Shown piece by piece: positions 23,972 through 32,879 of a DNA stretch of 64,000 bases. Where the stretch lies: positions 102,067 to 166,066 of the forward strand of contig JAEZLH010000009.1 in assembly GCA_023435895.1 (NCBI GenBank). The letters are read 5' to 3'. The notes beneath the pieces were generated by a model. That model was not told the DNA's origin. It made no database searches and worked only from the letters and a program-made list of their open reading frames with translations. The translations under genes and the position numbers were made by a program. The first letter of the stretch is position 1. Every line of letters starts with the position of its first letter. The stretch comes from Bacillota bacterium (GTDB lineage Bacteria > Bacillota > Clostridia > Lachnospirales > Lachnospiraceae).

Positions 23972-25000
23972 TTAATATTGCGCGAAGCCAAGGCCTCGGT
24001 TCCTCAGATTCTGGGCAATGGTGGCAATCGCCGCATCCGTAGTTTGATATCCATCATGCATCAATGGATTCCCACCGCTTTGCAAGCTGTTGCAGGCACT
24101 TATAATAGCCTGTGTACTGGCACCATTCCAGTCCTGAGTATCCACATTAGGGCTGACGATCGACATACCAAGAGCCGAACATGCTTGCTGAATCGTTGAA
24201 TTGCTCTCAAGATAAGGCAGTCGAATCTTCGTTGGCTTAGGTTTACCGGCATTTTGAATTGCCTGGTTGCATTGTTGAATATCATTATAAACCTGCTGGT
24301 AACTCCAGCTGGTCATATGGGAGTGCGTCCAAGTATGGTTCTGCAGGCTAAAGCCGGAATTTAAATAGGCATTCCAGCCAGTCTGGTTACTGCTGATTCT
24401 GTTCCCCCATACAAAGAAGGTGGCACTGTTGACTCCGGCACTCTTTAAGTTATTTACCAGTGTCGGTGAATTACTCGTTGGTCCATCATCAAAGGTTAAA
24501 TAAACGCTCCCGTTTGTGGGAGGTTGGGTGGGAGTTGGCGTCGGTGTTGGATTGCTTCCACCACTGCTGACCTCTACATAGTCCACATAAGCATCCCAAC
24601 TTCCAGTATCATTGGTTACAATAAGTTGAATTGCATAGCTACCAGTCTGCGGCGTACAGGAGAAGGACTTCACCGCAGGGGTGGTACCTGTAAAGCTAAC
24701 CCTCCCCATTTCATACCCATTCATCCTAACAACTACGGTGGCCTCATTGGAATTATTGGAAGCTCCCCTGACACTTATGGTAACCGGAGTGTTATTCCAA
24801 GTAATATTACTGGTTTGACAGTAATCATTATTCGCGTAAAGAGCCACCCCTGAGAACGGAGAACTGATTAGCCCTGCGTATTGGCCGCCTAATGTCATAC
24901 TCTCACATTCATATCTATTGGCAGCAGAAGCTTTCCCTACAGGAATTGCAATAGCAAAACACATTAAAAATGCTAAGAATAATCGCATTTTTTGTTTCAT
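23972..25000 (-). CDS. Secreted CBM36-CE4 deacetylase (probable acetyl-xylan esterase)
   Basis: 342 residues. Signal peptide 1-27 ending ASA; CBM36-like calcium-dependent xylan-binding domain (about 29-145) with YECESMTLGGQY, VRGASNNSN and DTGSWDAYVDYVEV; Pro-Thr linker (149-162); then a CE4 polysaccharide deacetylase domain (167-342) with TFDDGP (Asp171, Asp172), metal-binding His222 and His226 in NHTWTHSHM, RLPY and DTQDW, and LMHDG. The xylan-binding module suggests the enzyme removes acetyl groups from xylan rather than from peptidoglycan. The start is supported by AGGAGG ahead of the ATG. Confidence 0.9.
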   Translation of the reverse strand: MKQKMRLFLAFLMCFAIAIPVGKASAANRYECESMTLGGQYAGLISSPFSGVALYANNDYCQTSNITWNNTPVTISVRGASNNSNEATVVVRMNGYEMGRVSFTGTTPAVKSFSCTPQTGSYAIQLIVTNDTGSWDAYVDYVEVSSGGSNPTPTPTPTQPPTNGSVYLTFDDGPTSNSPTLVNNLKSAGVNSATFFVWGNRISSNQTGWNAYLNSGFSLQNHTWTHSHMTSWSYQQVYNDIQQCNQAIQNAGKPKPTKIRLPYLESNSTIQQACSALGMSIVSPNVDTQDWNGASTQAIISACNSLQSGGNPLMHDGYQTTDAAIATIAQNLRNRGLGFAQY

Positions 25001-25565
25001 TCGCGAACCTCCTTTCTGAAATTAAAAACTTCCTTATTACAACTCAAGTTGTTATCAATAAAATTATAGACATATTCGAAGCAATGCCACCACTAGAAGT
25101 GCTGACATTTTCACTCATATGTATAATTAATTGGTAAATATTTACATTAGTATGTTAACACAATTAATTAATTAGTGCAAGTCCATTCTTAACAATCTGT
25201 GATGATGGCAACACTCCTCCTAAATCAAAAAATGACCCCTACCTTGAATAAACGTAAGGGGTCATTAACTTTCAGCATTTAAAGACGAACTCCATCGTCT
25301 ATCCTTAAAAAATAAAAAAATTTTAGCAAAAGATATTTTTCATGCCAAATATCCCTTGGTATTATTACTCCTGTCACTTTGACAATGCTTCCTTTCCTAT
25401 GATAATATTAACCATGTTATCTATTGGTTATTTTTGTAAATTATCAACATGTTATTGTGGATATAGTGGATAATTGTCAACTTGGTCAGAGAAATATGCT
25501 GAGAATATTTTCGAAAATACTATCCGAGAATTATCTCTTTAGCATATTACATAAGGGATGAATAC
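25001..25565. other. Intergenic region with one terminator
   Basis: About 560 AT-rich bases. The only clear element is the hairpin at 25231-25266. The part next to 25000 must carry the promoter of the esterase gene, but no clear -35/-10 pair was found. Confidence 0.5.
25231..25266 (-). terminator. Intrinsic terminator
   Basis: AATGACCCCT pairs with AGGGGTCATT across a 16-nt loop, followed on the minus strand by TTTTTTG. It may be a backup stop downstream of the tRNA or the end of an unseen short transcript. Confidence 0.75.
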
Positions 25566-25610
25566 AAAAAAAGCCAGTCAACCAAGCAAACTCTTGATTT
25601 TACTAGCTTT
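25566..25610 (-). terminator. Terminator of tRNA-Trp
   Basis: On the minus strand, AAGCTAGT and ACTGGCTT form a stem (with one G-U pair) directly after the tRNA and run into seven T's. Confidence 0.75.
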
Positions 25611-25614
25611 CTTA

Positions 25615-25687
25615 CAGGGGCAGTAGGATTTGAACCCACGACCTGCGGTTTTGGAGACCGTTATTCTACCAGCTGAACTATACCCCT
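25615..25687 (-). tRNA. tRNA-Trp (anticodon CCA)
   Basis: 73 nt. Acceptor stem AGGGGTA/TGCCCCT with discriminator G, D-arm TTCAGCTGGTAGAA, anticodon loop CTCCAAA giving CCA, and T-arm GTGGGTTCAAATCCTAC. The CCA tail is not encoded. It is transcribed from the promoter at 25716-25744. Confidence 0.95.
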
Positions 25688-25715
25688 ATTTATGAAGTGC
25701 GTTAAGCACTTATTC

Positions 25716-25744
25716 ATATTACAATGAATTGTATCAATTGTCAA
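25716..25744 (-). promoter_or_regulatory. Promoter of tRNA-Trp
   Basis: On the minus strand, -35 TTGACA (25739-25744), 17-bp spacer, -10 TAATAT (25716-25721), about 30 nt before the mature tRNA. Confidence 0.8.
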
Positions 25745-25781
25745 GAATATTTCACGATTTCACAATAATTTTCTTTGAATA

Positions 25782-26246
25782 TTATTCAAATATGAAATCC
25801 TTTAATGTTAAGTATAATTCCGTGCCCGCAACTACTTCGTCTAGATGATCAGTGAGATGATGCATCGTATCGCTTATACCCTCTTCAATCACTTTTTGTT
25901 CGGCAACATTCTTTTCGATGGTATGGGCGACCTCATTGATTGTGGTGGATGCTTGTGAAATGTGACCAAGGGCAACGACTAATTCTTCCAAAATCTCTTT
26001 CGTGTTCGCACACGCCTCTTCATCCGGATTGTTCATTAAAACATCACAACACACGATCAATTTACTAACTATTTGTGCACCTTCTCTCGATAAGTTCAAT
26101 ACCTTATCCGATGCATTCATCGCTTCATATGCACTTTGCTCAATTTCTAATTGAGTATCATCCCATTGCTTTAATCTTTCTACCGCATCTTTAGCAGAGT
26201 GCTGAGCAGATGCGAGAAGAACCAGCCCATCTTGAATCGAATTCAT
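25782..26246 (-). CDS. Small helical protein of unknown function
   Basis: 154 residues from the chosen ATG (GGGGGATTT upstream; a TTG lies 15 nt higher). It is predicted to be almost all helix, with two long heptad-like stretches (AKDAVERLKQWDDTQLEIEQ and a second with TINEVAHTIEKNVAEQKVIE). The pattern recalls the cytoplasmic coiled coil of chemoreceptors, but there is no signalling hairpin tip or membrane segment. It follows radA by 33 nt and is probably cotranscribed with it. I do not recognise the family. Confidence 0.7.
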   Translation of the reverse strand: MNSIQDGLVLLASAQHSAKDAVERLKQWDDTQLEIEQSAYEAMNASDKVLNLSREGAQIVSKLIVCCDVLMNNPDEEACANTKEILEELVVALGHISQASTTINEVAHTIEKNVAEQKVIEEGISDTMHHLTDHLDEVVAGTELYLTLKDFIFE

Positions 26247-26279
26247 TTTGAAATCCCCCAAATCAACCCATTCTATGAA

Positions 26280-27635
26280 TTATCTTTTTAGCATACCCAT
26301 AACTTCCTGTATATTCTTAACACCGATTAGTTTTATTGATTGTACCTTCATATGTTCCTTGTTAGCCTGTGGCAGGATGCAAACTTCAAAACCCATCTTT
26401 TGTGCTTCCATTACTCGTTGCTCTGCCATATTGACTGCCCTGACTTCTCCGGTTAATCCGACCTCTCCGAATAAAACCGTTTTATTATCCAGCGCAATAT
26501 TCCTATAACTGGATAATATCGCAGTTACCACTGCTAAGTCAAGTGCTGGTTCAGTAATTTTCATACCACCTGCAACATTCACATATGCATCACAATCGGA
26601 TAGCTGGATTCCTGCTCGTTTTTCTAGGACTGCCATAAGTAGATTCACTCGGTTATAATCTGTTCCGGCAGCAGTTCTTCTTGGCATATTAAAGTTGGTG
26701 CGACATACCAGTGCCTGTAATTCAACCAGGATTGGTCTTGTCCCTTCCATGGAAGCGGCCACAACAGAACCAGGCTCCCCTTCCGGTCTGCCTTTGAGCA
26801 TGAACTCTGATGGATTTTTTACTTCCACAAGCCCTTTACCCTGCATCTCGAACACACCTATTTCATTGGTAGAACCGAATCGATTTTTGACTGCTCTGAG
26901 AACACGGTATGAGGCATAATTATCTCCTTCAAAATATAAAACCGTATCTACCATATGTTCCAGAACTCTTGGTCCTGCAACAACACCTTCTTTTGTAACA
27001 TGTCCGATAATGAATACCGTAATGCCCATACCTTTGGCTATTTGCATTAAGGCACTGGTTGCTTCCCTTACCTGACTTACACTGCCGGGTGCAGAACTGA
27101 CATCTTCTTTGGTCATTGTTTGTATGGAGTCAATTACTACGATGTCGGGTTTATATTTATGTATGGATTCTTCAATACTATCCAGGTTTGTTTCGCAAAG
27201 AAGCAGAAGCTCGCCGTGAAATACGCCGAGCCGTTCTGCTCTCATTTTAATTTGGCTTAGGGATTCCTCCCCTGATATATAGAGTACTTTCTTCGATCTG
27301 GCGGTAATCTCTTTACACATCTGCAATAACAATGTGGATTTACCAATTCCCGGATCCCCTCCCACTAATACAAGGCTGCCGTGAACGATACCGCCTCCCA
27401 GAACTCGATCAAGTTCACCGATACCCGATTGAATACGTTGTTCGGATTCTGCTTTGACATTCGATAAAAGCTCCGGCTCTCTGGTAATTTTAACGGAAGA
27501 TGAATTGGTACTCTTTTTAACAACCGGTTCTTCTGTGAAGGTACTCCATTCCTTACAGCCCGGACATTGGCCTAACCATTTTGATGATTCAAAGCCACAT
27601 TCTTTACAGAAAAACACGGTCTTACTTTTTGCCAT
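26280..27635 (-). CDS. radA: DNA repair/recombination protein RadA
   Basis: 451 residues, the usual RadA length. A C4 zinc finger (Cys10, 13, 24, 27) is followed by a RecA-like ATPase with Walker A GGDPGIGKST (near 92-101), the RadA signature KNRFGS, and a C-terminal Lon-protease-like domain. RadA is a DnaB-like helicase that helps extend recombination intermediates. The start is 1 nt after the stop of the small gene at 27637, so they form an operon. Confidence 0.97.
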   Translation of the reverse strand: MAKSKTVFFCKECGFESSKWLGQCPGCKEWSTFTEEPVVKKSTNSSSVKITREPELLSNVKAESEQRIQSGIGELDRVLGGGIVHGSLVLVGGDPGIGKSTLLLQMCKEITARSKKVLYISGEESLSQIKMRAERLGVFHGELLLLCETNLDSIEESIHKYKPDIVVIDSIQTMTKEDVSSAPGSVSQVREATSALMQIAKGMGITVFIIGHVTKEGVVAGPRVLEHMVDTVLYFEGDNYASYRVLRAVKNRFGSTNEIGVFEMQGKGLVEVKNPSEFMLKGRPEGEPGSVVAASMEGTRPILVELQALVCRTNFNMPRRTAAGTDYNRVNLLMAVLEKRAGIQLSDCDAYVNVAGGMKITEPALDLAVVTAILSSYRNIALDNKTVLFGEVGLTGEVRAVNMAEQRVMEAQKMGFEVCILPQANKEHMKVQSIKLIGVKNIQEVMGMLKR

Positions 27636-27636
27636 A

Positions 27637-28050
27637 TTACTGTTTAACCACCTTTATAAAATCCTTCTTATCATTTTCTAAATCAACACTGAAAATAAGT
27701 TTACCACCCAAATTCGTCTTCATTTTACCAAGACTCTCCTCATTCTTGATAATCTCATATACAGTCTCAGCTTCCAGTTCCAACGTAATTTGAGCTGTAT
27801 CATTGCCCTCAACCGCAAAGCTAAGGCTATTACCCTTTGCATCAAAATTAAACGCAGCGGTTCCAGGTACTGATTCATAGACAAACATTCCGTTTTTCTC
27901 CAGCTTTGTTATCTCCTGAAATGTCTTTACCTTATAAATATCTCCCTGATGCTCAAAATCAGACGATTTCGATTTAACATTCAATGAATAATTACCAAAG
28001 CTTATTGTACCATCGCTTTCTTTGCGTATTAACTCCTCAACAACTGCCAT
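27637..28050 (-). CDS. Conserved-looking hypothetical protein upstream of radA
   Basis: 137 residues, soluble, beta-rich, with no signal peptide. It starts AVVEELIRKESDGTISFGNY and has the segment SVPGTAAFNFDAKGNSLSF. Function unknown; its near-overlap with radA suggests a linked expression. The start has GGAGG upstream. Confidence 0.75.
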   Translation of the reverse strand: MAVVEELIRKESDGTISFGNYSLNVKSKSSDFEHQGDIYKVKTFQEITKLEKNGMFVYESVPGTAAFNFDAKGNSLSFAVEGNDTAQITLELEAETVYEIIKNEESLGKMKTNLGGKLIFSVDLENDKKDFIKVVKQ

Positions 28051-28207
28051 TGTATGACCCTCCTAATTGTAATTATTTATCAAAACGTGACACAAATTTC
28101 TTAACGGAATACAATTACATTATATCTGATATATCGTGCAATTTCTACAAAAATAATTTTTTGTGTACGAATAACACTATAAAGCAGCATTTATCCTGAT
28201 ATGATTG

Positions 28208-28259
28208 GAAGGTGGATTATTGTTACTCTGTTTAACCAAATAAACATTAATCCACCTTC
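28208..28259 (-). terminator. Hairpin after clpC
   Basis: GAAGGTGGATTA and TAATCCACCTTC form a 12-bp stem (with a 30-nt partly paired loop) 19 nt beyond the clpC stop. There is no strong T-run, so it may be terminator or RNA end protector. Confidence 0.6.
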
Positions 28260-28277
28260 TTTCTCTTCTCTAACTTA

Positions 28278-30725
28278 TTATTTAACCTGGACTACCATTT
28301 CATTATCGAGATACTCAAAACGAACCGTATCCCCTTCCTTAATGGAACCTGCAAGAATTTCTTCTGCCAGTTTATCTTCTATATTAGTCTGAATCGCACG
28401 TCTGAGCGGTCTTGCACCATATTTTGCATCAAAGCCTGCATCTGCCAAATAACTTACAACCTCTTCACTGGTTTCAAGTGCAATGTTCATTTGAGCTTTG
28501 CTACGCTTTGAGATAGTAGAAATCATAATTGATACGATGCTTCTGATATTATCCTTGCCTAGGGAGTGGAATACGATTATCTCATCAATACGGTTAATGA
28601 ATTCTGGTTTGAAGATTCTCTTCACCTCATCCATTACGCCTTCCTTCATGCGTTTATAATCTTCCTTCTCATCCACAACGGAGGCAAAGCCCAACCGTTT
28701 AGGCGCAATGATATTTTGTGCTCCTGCATTGGAGGTCATGATGATGATCGTATTCTTAAAGCTAACCTTTCGGCCTTGTGCATCGGTTATATGACCGTCA
28801 TCCAATACCTGCAGCAATATATTAAATACATCCGGATGTGCCTTTTCAATCTCATCAAAGAGAATAACTGAATAGGGATTCTGCCTTACCTTCTCACTTA
28901 ATTGACCGCCTTCATCATAGCCTACATATCCCGGAGGGGAACCAATCAGCTTACTCACACTATGCTTCTCCATATACTCGGACATGTCAACACGAATAAT
29001 GGAATTCTCACTTCCAAACATCGCCTCAGCTAACGCCTTTGACAACTCTGTCTTTCCCACACCGGTGGGTCCAAGGAATAAGAACGAACCAATGGGACGG
29101 TTCGGATCTTTTAGCCCTACTCTTCCCCTGCGGATTGCTTTTGCAACTGCTCCAACCGCCTCTTCCTGTCCAACCACTCTCTTATGAAGAATCGCTTCAA
29201 GGTTCTGAAGACGCTCTGTTTCTTCTTCCGCCAGTTTTTTAACAGGTATTTTAGTCCAACTTGCCACAATCTCAGCGATTTCATTTTCATTCACTACCAA
29301 TTGTTTTTCAAGCTTTTCTTTTTCATCAATTAATCTCTGTTTTTCAAGTTCTTCTTGCATTGCCTCCTGCTGTTTCTTAATTTCACCAGCTCTTTCATAT
29401 GCTTCGGACTTGATTGCTCGTTCTTTCTCATCTTCCAGATGTCTAATCTCCTGTTCTAGGTTTTTGATTTCTGGTGAAGAAGTATAGGTACTCAAACGAA
29501 CTTTTGATGCCGCTTCATCCATTAAGTCAATTGCTTTGTCAGGAAGATAACGGTCATTAATATAACGGCTGGATAATTTCACGGCTGCCTCAAGTGCTCC
29601 ATCTGTAATCCTAACCTGATGATGCGCTTCGTATTTATCTCTGAGTCCGTAAAGTATTTTGATTGCCTCATCCTCGGAAGGTTCCTCTACTACAACCGGC
29701 TGGAAACGTCTTTCAAGTGCCGCATCCTTTTCAATATACTTACGATATTCCTCTCTTGTTGTTGCTCCGATGATCTGAAGCTCACCACGGGCAAGGGAAG
29801 GTTTTAATATATTCGAAGCATCAATGGCTCCTTCCGCTCCACCAGCACCGATAATTGTATGGATTTCATCAATAAAGAGCAATACATTTCCATCGGAGAT
29901 AACCTCAGCAATTACCTTCTTAATTCTCTCTTCGAATTCTCCGCGGTATTTTGAACCTGCTACCATTCCGGATAAATCAAGTGTTACCACTCTCTTTTCT
30001 CTTATGGTTTCTGGAATATTACCTTCTACTATCTTTAATGCCAAACCTTCGGCAACCGCTGTCTTTCCTACACCCGGCTCGCCCACAAGACAGGGATTGT
30101 TCTTCGTTCTTCGACTTAAAATCTGAACTACTCTCTGAATCTCATTTTCACGCCCGATAACCGGATCAAGCTTTCCTTCTCTGGCATATTCGGTTAAATC
30201 CCTGCTATATTGATCCAGTGTAGGAGTTGCTGATTTTCCTTTTGCTTTGCCTGTTTTTCCTGCGGAATAATCACTTTTAGCAGAATTAATATCTACTCCG
30301 GAAGCAGTCAAAATATCAATATATACCTTTTGTACATTGACTCCTAAGGTGTTCAGTAATCTCACCGCAATACAATCAACCTCTTTAATCAAGGCGATTA
30401 AAATATGCTCTGTACCCACCAACTGTGCTTTTAACTTGGCAGCTTCTTTATAACTCTGATCTAGAATTCTCTTGGATCTGGGTGTGAAATTACCAGCATC
30501 CATCATTTCAACACCATTATTCGGTGCAATCAACTGGTTCACTAACTCCAATACTTTTTCAACGGTTACACCGTTCTCTTCCAATATCTTAGAAGCAACA
30601 CCTTCTACTTCCATCAAACCGATGAGCAGATGTTCGGTTCCGATATAATTATGTGACATTCGAAATGCTACTTCCTTAGCCAAATTGATTGACGTTTTTG
30701 CATTCTCTGTAAATTTATCGTACAT
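28278..30725 (-). CDS. clpC: ATP-dependent Clp unfoldase ClpC
   Basis: 815 residues from the chosen ATG (GGAGG 8 nt upstream; another ATG lies 15 nt higher). Two Clp_N repeats (1-150), first AAA domain with Walker A GEPGVGKT, an M-domain with UVR-like coiled coil (about 410-470), second AAA with GPTGVGKTE, and a ClpP loop region. It unfolds substrates for ClpP, including phospho-arginine-tagged proteins made by McsB encoded just upstream. It ends the gntR-mcsA-mcsB-clpC operon. Confidence 0.97.
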   Translation of the reverse strand: MYDKFTENAKTSINLAKEVAFRMSHNYIGTEHLLIGLMEVEGVASKILEENGVTVEKVLELVNQLIAPNNGVEMMDAGNFTPRSKRILDQSYKEAAKLKAQLVGTEHILIALIKEVDCIAVRLLNTLGVNVQKVYIDILTASGVDINSAKSDYSAGKTGKAKGKSATPTLDQYSRDLTEYAREGKLDPVIGRENEIQRVVQILSRRTKNNPCLVGEPGVGKTAVAEGLALKIVEGNIPETIREKRVVTLDLSGMVAGSKYRGEFEERIKKVIAEVISDGNVLLFIDEIHTIIGAGGAEGAIDASNILKPSLARGELQIIGATTREEYRKYIEKDAALERRFQPVVVEEPSEDEAIKILYGLRDKYEAHHQVRITDGALEAAVKLSSRYINDRYLPDKAIDLMDEAASKVRLSTYTSSPEIKNLEQEIRHLEDEKERAIKSEAYERAGEIKKQQEAMQEELEKQRLIDEKEKLEKQLVVNENEIAEIVASWTKIPVKKLAEEETERLQNLEAILHKRVVGQEEAVGAVAKAIRRGRVGLKDPNRPIGSFLFLGPTGVGKTELSKALAEAMFGSENSIIRVDMSEYMEKHSVSKLIGSPPGYVGYDEGGQLSEKVRQNPYSVILFDEIEKAHPDVFNILLQVLDDGHITDAQGRKVSFKNTIIIMTSNAGAQNIIAPKRLGFASVVDEKEDYKRMKEGVMDEVKRIFKPEFINRIDEIIVFHSLGKDNIRSIVSIMISTISKRSKAQMNIALETSEEVVSYLADAGFDAKYGARPLRRAIQTNIEDKLAEEILAGSIKEGDTVRFEYLDNEMVVQVK

Positions 30726-30834
30726 GCCTGTATCCTCCATTCTAACGAAAGTACTCTAAATTCCGTTTGTTCTATGTTTATAAAGATAAGTAATAGCATT
30801 ATCTTTGATAAATATCTGATTCACTTATAATAAC

Positions 30835-31869
30835 CTAAACTATCTCCGGCAATTCTTTTCTGATATAATCAGCACGTGACTGATCTCTTGAAATACTGCC
30901 CACATTCTTGCCAAGTGTCCATTGGAGACATCCCGGCTGTACTCCCATCATCAGCTTGTGAATATTGAAGTCTTTATTAAATTTTATCAAACCACAATCA
31001 TTTCCGAACTTAATCTGGGATAAAAGTGTCATCGCATCGTCCGATGAAATCTGTCTTGCATACTTTAATACTCCATAGGAACGATATACCTGATCTTCAA
31101 TCTCATTGGCATTCACGGATAGCAAATATTCTCTTCGCCTTCTCTCCTGCTTTACCACCTGGGATACAATTCGTTTCAAATTCTCGATAATTTCGCTCTC
31201 CGAAGTGCCAAGGGTCTTTTGGTTGGAAATCTGATAAATATTGCCGAGACTCTTCGTTCCTTCTCCATAAATACCTCTGATCGTTACACCATACCTGCCA
31301 ACCTCTTCAATTAACTTCTGCATCAGTCTTGCTGATCCAAGGGCGGGAAGGAATACCATACAGGATGCTCGCATTCCGGTTCCTACATTAGTTGGACAGG
31401 CAGTTAGGTATCCGTATTTTTCATCATATGCAAAATGAAGCCTCTCATACGCGATATCATCAATAAAATCAGCCTCTTGATGGGCAGCTTCCAGATTTAA
31501 TCCACCCACAATAGCTTGAATCCGAAGGTGATCCTCTTCATTAATCATTACACTGATGGTCTCATCCTCCGAAAGAATTAAGCCGGTCGTTTGCTCTTTG
31601 TCGGCTAGCAATGGGCTGACAATATGGCGCTCAACCATGGCTAATTTATCAATGTCACTCAGTGTACTAATATTGCAGGAATAAAACTGTCGATTGTCCA
31701 TATCAGTAAGAGAGGGGGTAATTTCCTTCACCTCATTCACCAGCGTAATGGCCTGCTCCTCTGTAATCTTAGGAGAAAAAGGATAGTGTTCCAAGTTCCT
31801 GGCAAGTCTCACACGACTGGAGATTACAACATCACTGTCCGGAACAATCTGTTCGTACCATTTAAGCAT
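30835..31869 (-). CDS. mcsB: Protein arginine kinase McsB
   Basis: 344 residues of phosphagen-kinase type: SSRVRLARNLEHYPFS at the N-terminus (ATP phosphate contacts), the substrate/active-site loop with NEEDHLRIQ, and CPTNVGTGMRASC. It phosphorylates arginines on damaged proteins, marking them for ClpC-ClpP. It overlaps the McsA gene by 8 nt. Confidence 0.97.
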   Translation of the reverse strand: MLKWYEQIVPDSDVVISSRVRLARNLEHYPFSPKITEEQAITLVNEVKEITPSLTDMDNRQFYSCNISTLSDIDKLAMVERHIVSPLLADKEQTTGLILSEDETISVMINEEDHLRIQAIVGGLNLEAAHQEADFIDDIAYERLHFAYDEKYGYLTACPTNVGTGMRASCMVFLPALGSARLMQKLIEEVGRYGVTIRGIYGEGTKSLGNIYQISNQKTLGTSESEIIENLKRIVSQVVKQERRRREYLLSVNANEIEDQVYRSYGVLKYARQISSDDAMTLLSQIKFGNDCGLIKFNKDFNIHKLMMGVQPGCLQWTLGKNVGSISRDQSRADYIRKELPEIV

Positions 31870-32410
31870 TACTAATCTCCTCCTTTTTCATTCGTTTGAT
31901 TAAATCACGGAGTCTTGCAGCTTCTTCAAATTCCTCCTTCTCGACAGCTTCTTGAAGTCTTAAGGATAATTTATCTATCTCTGTAAAATCTTTTGTTACT
32001 CGTTCCGGTCCTGCTGTTTCAAAACCTTTCGGGCGCTTTCCGGTGTGAATTTCTGCACCCTGAATTCCTTTCAGATTCTTACTTAGTTGATTGCTGAAGC
32101 CCTTATAGCAATTGGCACACCCAAAACGTCCCTTTTGGATGAATTCTTCATAGGTAGTGCCACAGCTTTCACAGCGAATGACTGGCTTCACGATATCAGG
32201 TTGTTTTTTGTCTATTGTAGCGTAATTATCAAGTAAGGTGGACAGAAGATCTCCTAATGTCAATTCATTATTCACCAACTGTTTCTCTACTTGAAAGGAT
32301 GTATAATCTGTTGCACATTCCTCGCAAAGATGCTGTTCTTTCTTTATTCCATTAATAATCTCGGTATATAGTATTTTCGCATCTTTCTTGTGGCATCGAT
32401 CGCATAGCAT
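31862..32410 (-). CDS. mcsA: McsA, zinc-finger activator of McsB
   Basis: 182 residues. Four Cys pairs (CDRCHKKD, CEECATD, CESCGTTYEEF, CANCYKGF) form two zinc fingers; a UVR coiled coil near the C-terminus (LQEAVEKEEFEEAARLRDLI) completes the McsA layout. It activates McsB and helps dock to ClpC. GGGGG precedes the ATG; the gene is 5 nt after the regulator gene. Confidence 0.95.
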   Translation of the reverse strand: MLCDRCHKKDAKILYTEIINGIKKEQHLCEECATDYTSFQVEKQLVNNELTLGDLLSTLLDNYATIDKKQPDIVKPVIRCESCGTTYEEFIQKGRFGCANCYKGFSNQLSKNLKGIQGAEIHTGKRPKGFETAGPERVTKDFTEIDKLSLRLQEAVEKEEFEEAARLRDLIKRMKKEEISNA

Positions 32411-32415
32411 AGTAA

Positions 32416-32790
32416 TTACCCCCTTTCAAATTCGCCAAAGATTTCATTAACGATATCATGAGCCTCCTCACAACTGATATTTTTACAAAATGCCTTTGCC
32501 AAAACCACCCGTAGATTCTGTCTCATCTCTTCTATGGCTTTTAATTTATTAATATCAATTGCAATGACAGCACCCTTCCTCCTGTCCAGTTTCACATAGC
32601 CTTCTTGCCTTAAAATAGCATATGCTTTATTTACGGTGTGCATATTGATACCGATATCCTCAGCCAATTCCCTTACAGAAGGTAAATTCTCCCCTTCCTG
32701 AAGCTGTGAGGTAGCGATACCATAAATTATTTGATTTCTTAGCTGGATATAAAAAGCCTCATCACTACTAAAATCAATCCGTACATACAT
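32416..32790 (-). CDS. Small GntR-family regulator (YtrA type) in the CtsR position
   Basis: 124 residues: an N-terminal winged helix with the GntR signature (ENLPSVRELAEDIGINMHTV, then NKAYAILRQEGYVKLDRRKG) and a short C-terminal dimerisation tail as in the YtrA subfamily, which lacks a ligand domain. It heads the mcsA-mcsB-clpC operon, where Bacilli and many Clostridia have ctsR; it shows no similarity to CtsR. The palindrome over its promoter suggests it represses its own operon. Confidence 0.9.
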   Translation of the reverse strand: MYVRIDFSSDEAFYIQLRNQIIYGIATSQLQEGENLPSVRELAEDIGINMHTVNKAYAILRQEGYVKLDRRKGAVIAIDINKLKAIEEMRQNLRVVLAKAFCKNISCEEAHDIVNEIFGEFERG

Positions 32791-32824
32791 CGAAATACAC
32801 CTCGTATTCTAAAGTCACCGTTAT

Positions 32825-32851
32825 ATTTGTTATACTATTAGTATAACAAAT
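32825..32851. promoter_or_regulatory. Perfect 27-bp palindromic operator of the clp operon
   Basis: ATTTGTTATACTA, one central T, then its exact complement TAGTATAACAAAT. It covers the -10 of the promoter below and is of the size and type (GTATA/TATAC half sites) bound by YtrA-like GntR proteins. Most likely the target of the regulator encoded 35 nt away. Confidence 0.8.
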
Positions 32852-32867
32852 AACTAACTTTTGTCAA
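32840..32867 (-). promoter_or_regulatory. Promoter of the gntR-mcsA-mcsB-clpC operon
   Basis: On the minus strand -35 TTGACA (32862-32867), 16-bp spacer, -10 TATACT (32840-32845). The -10 is inside the palindrome, so a bound repressor would block it. Confidence 0.8.
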
Positions 32868-32879
32868 GTCTACCACTGA

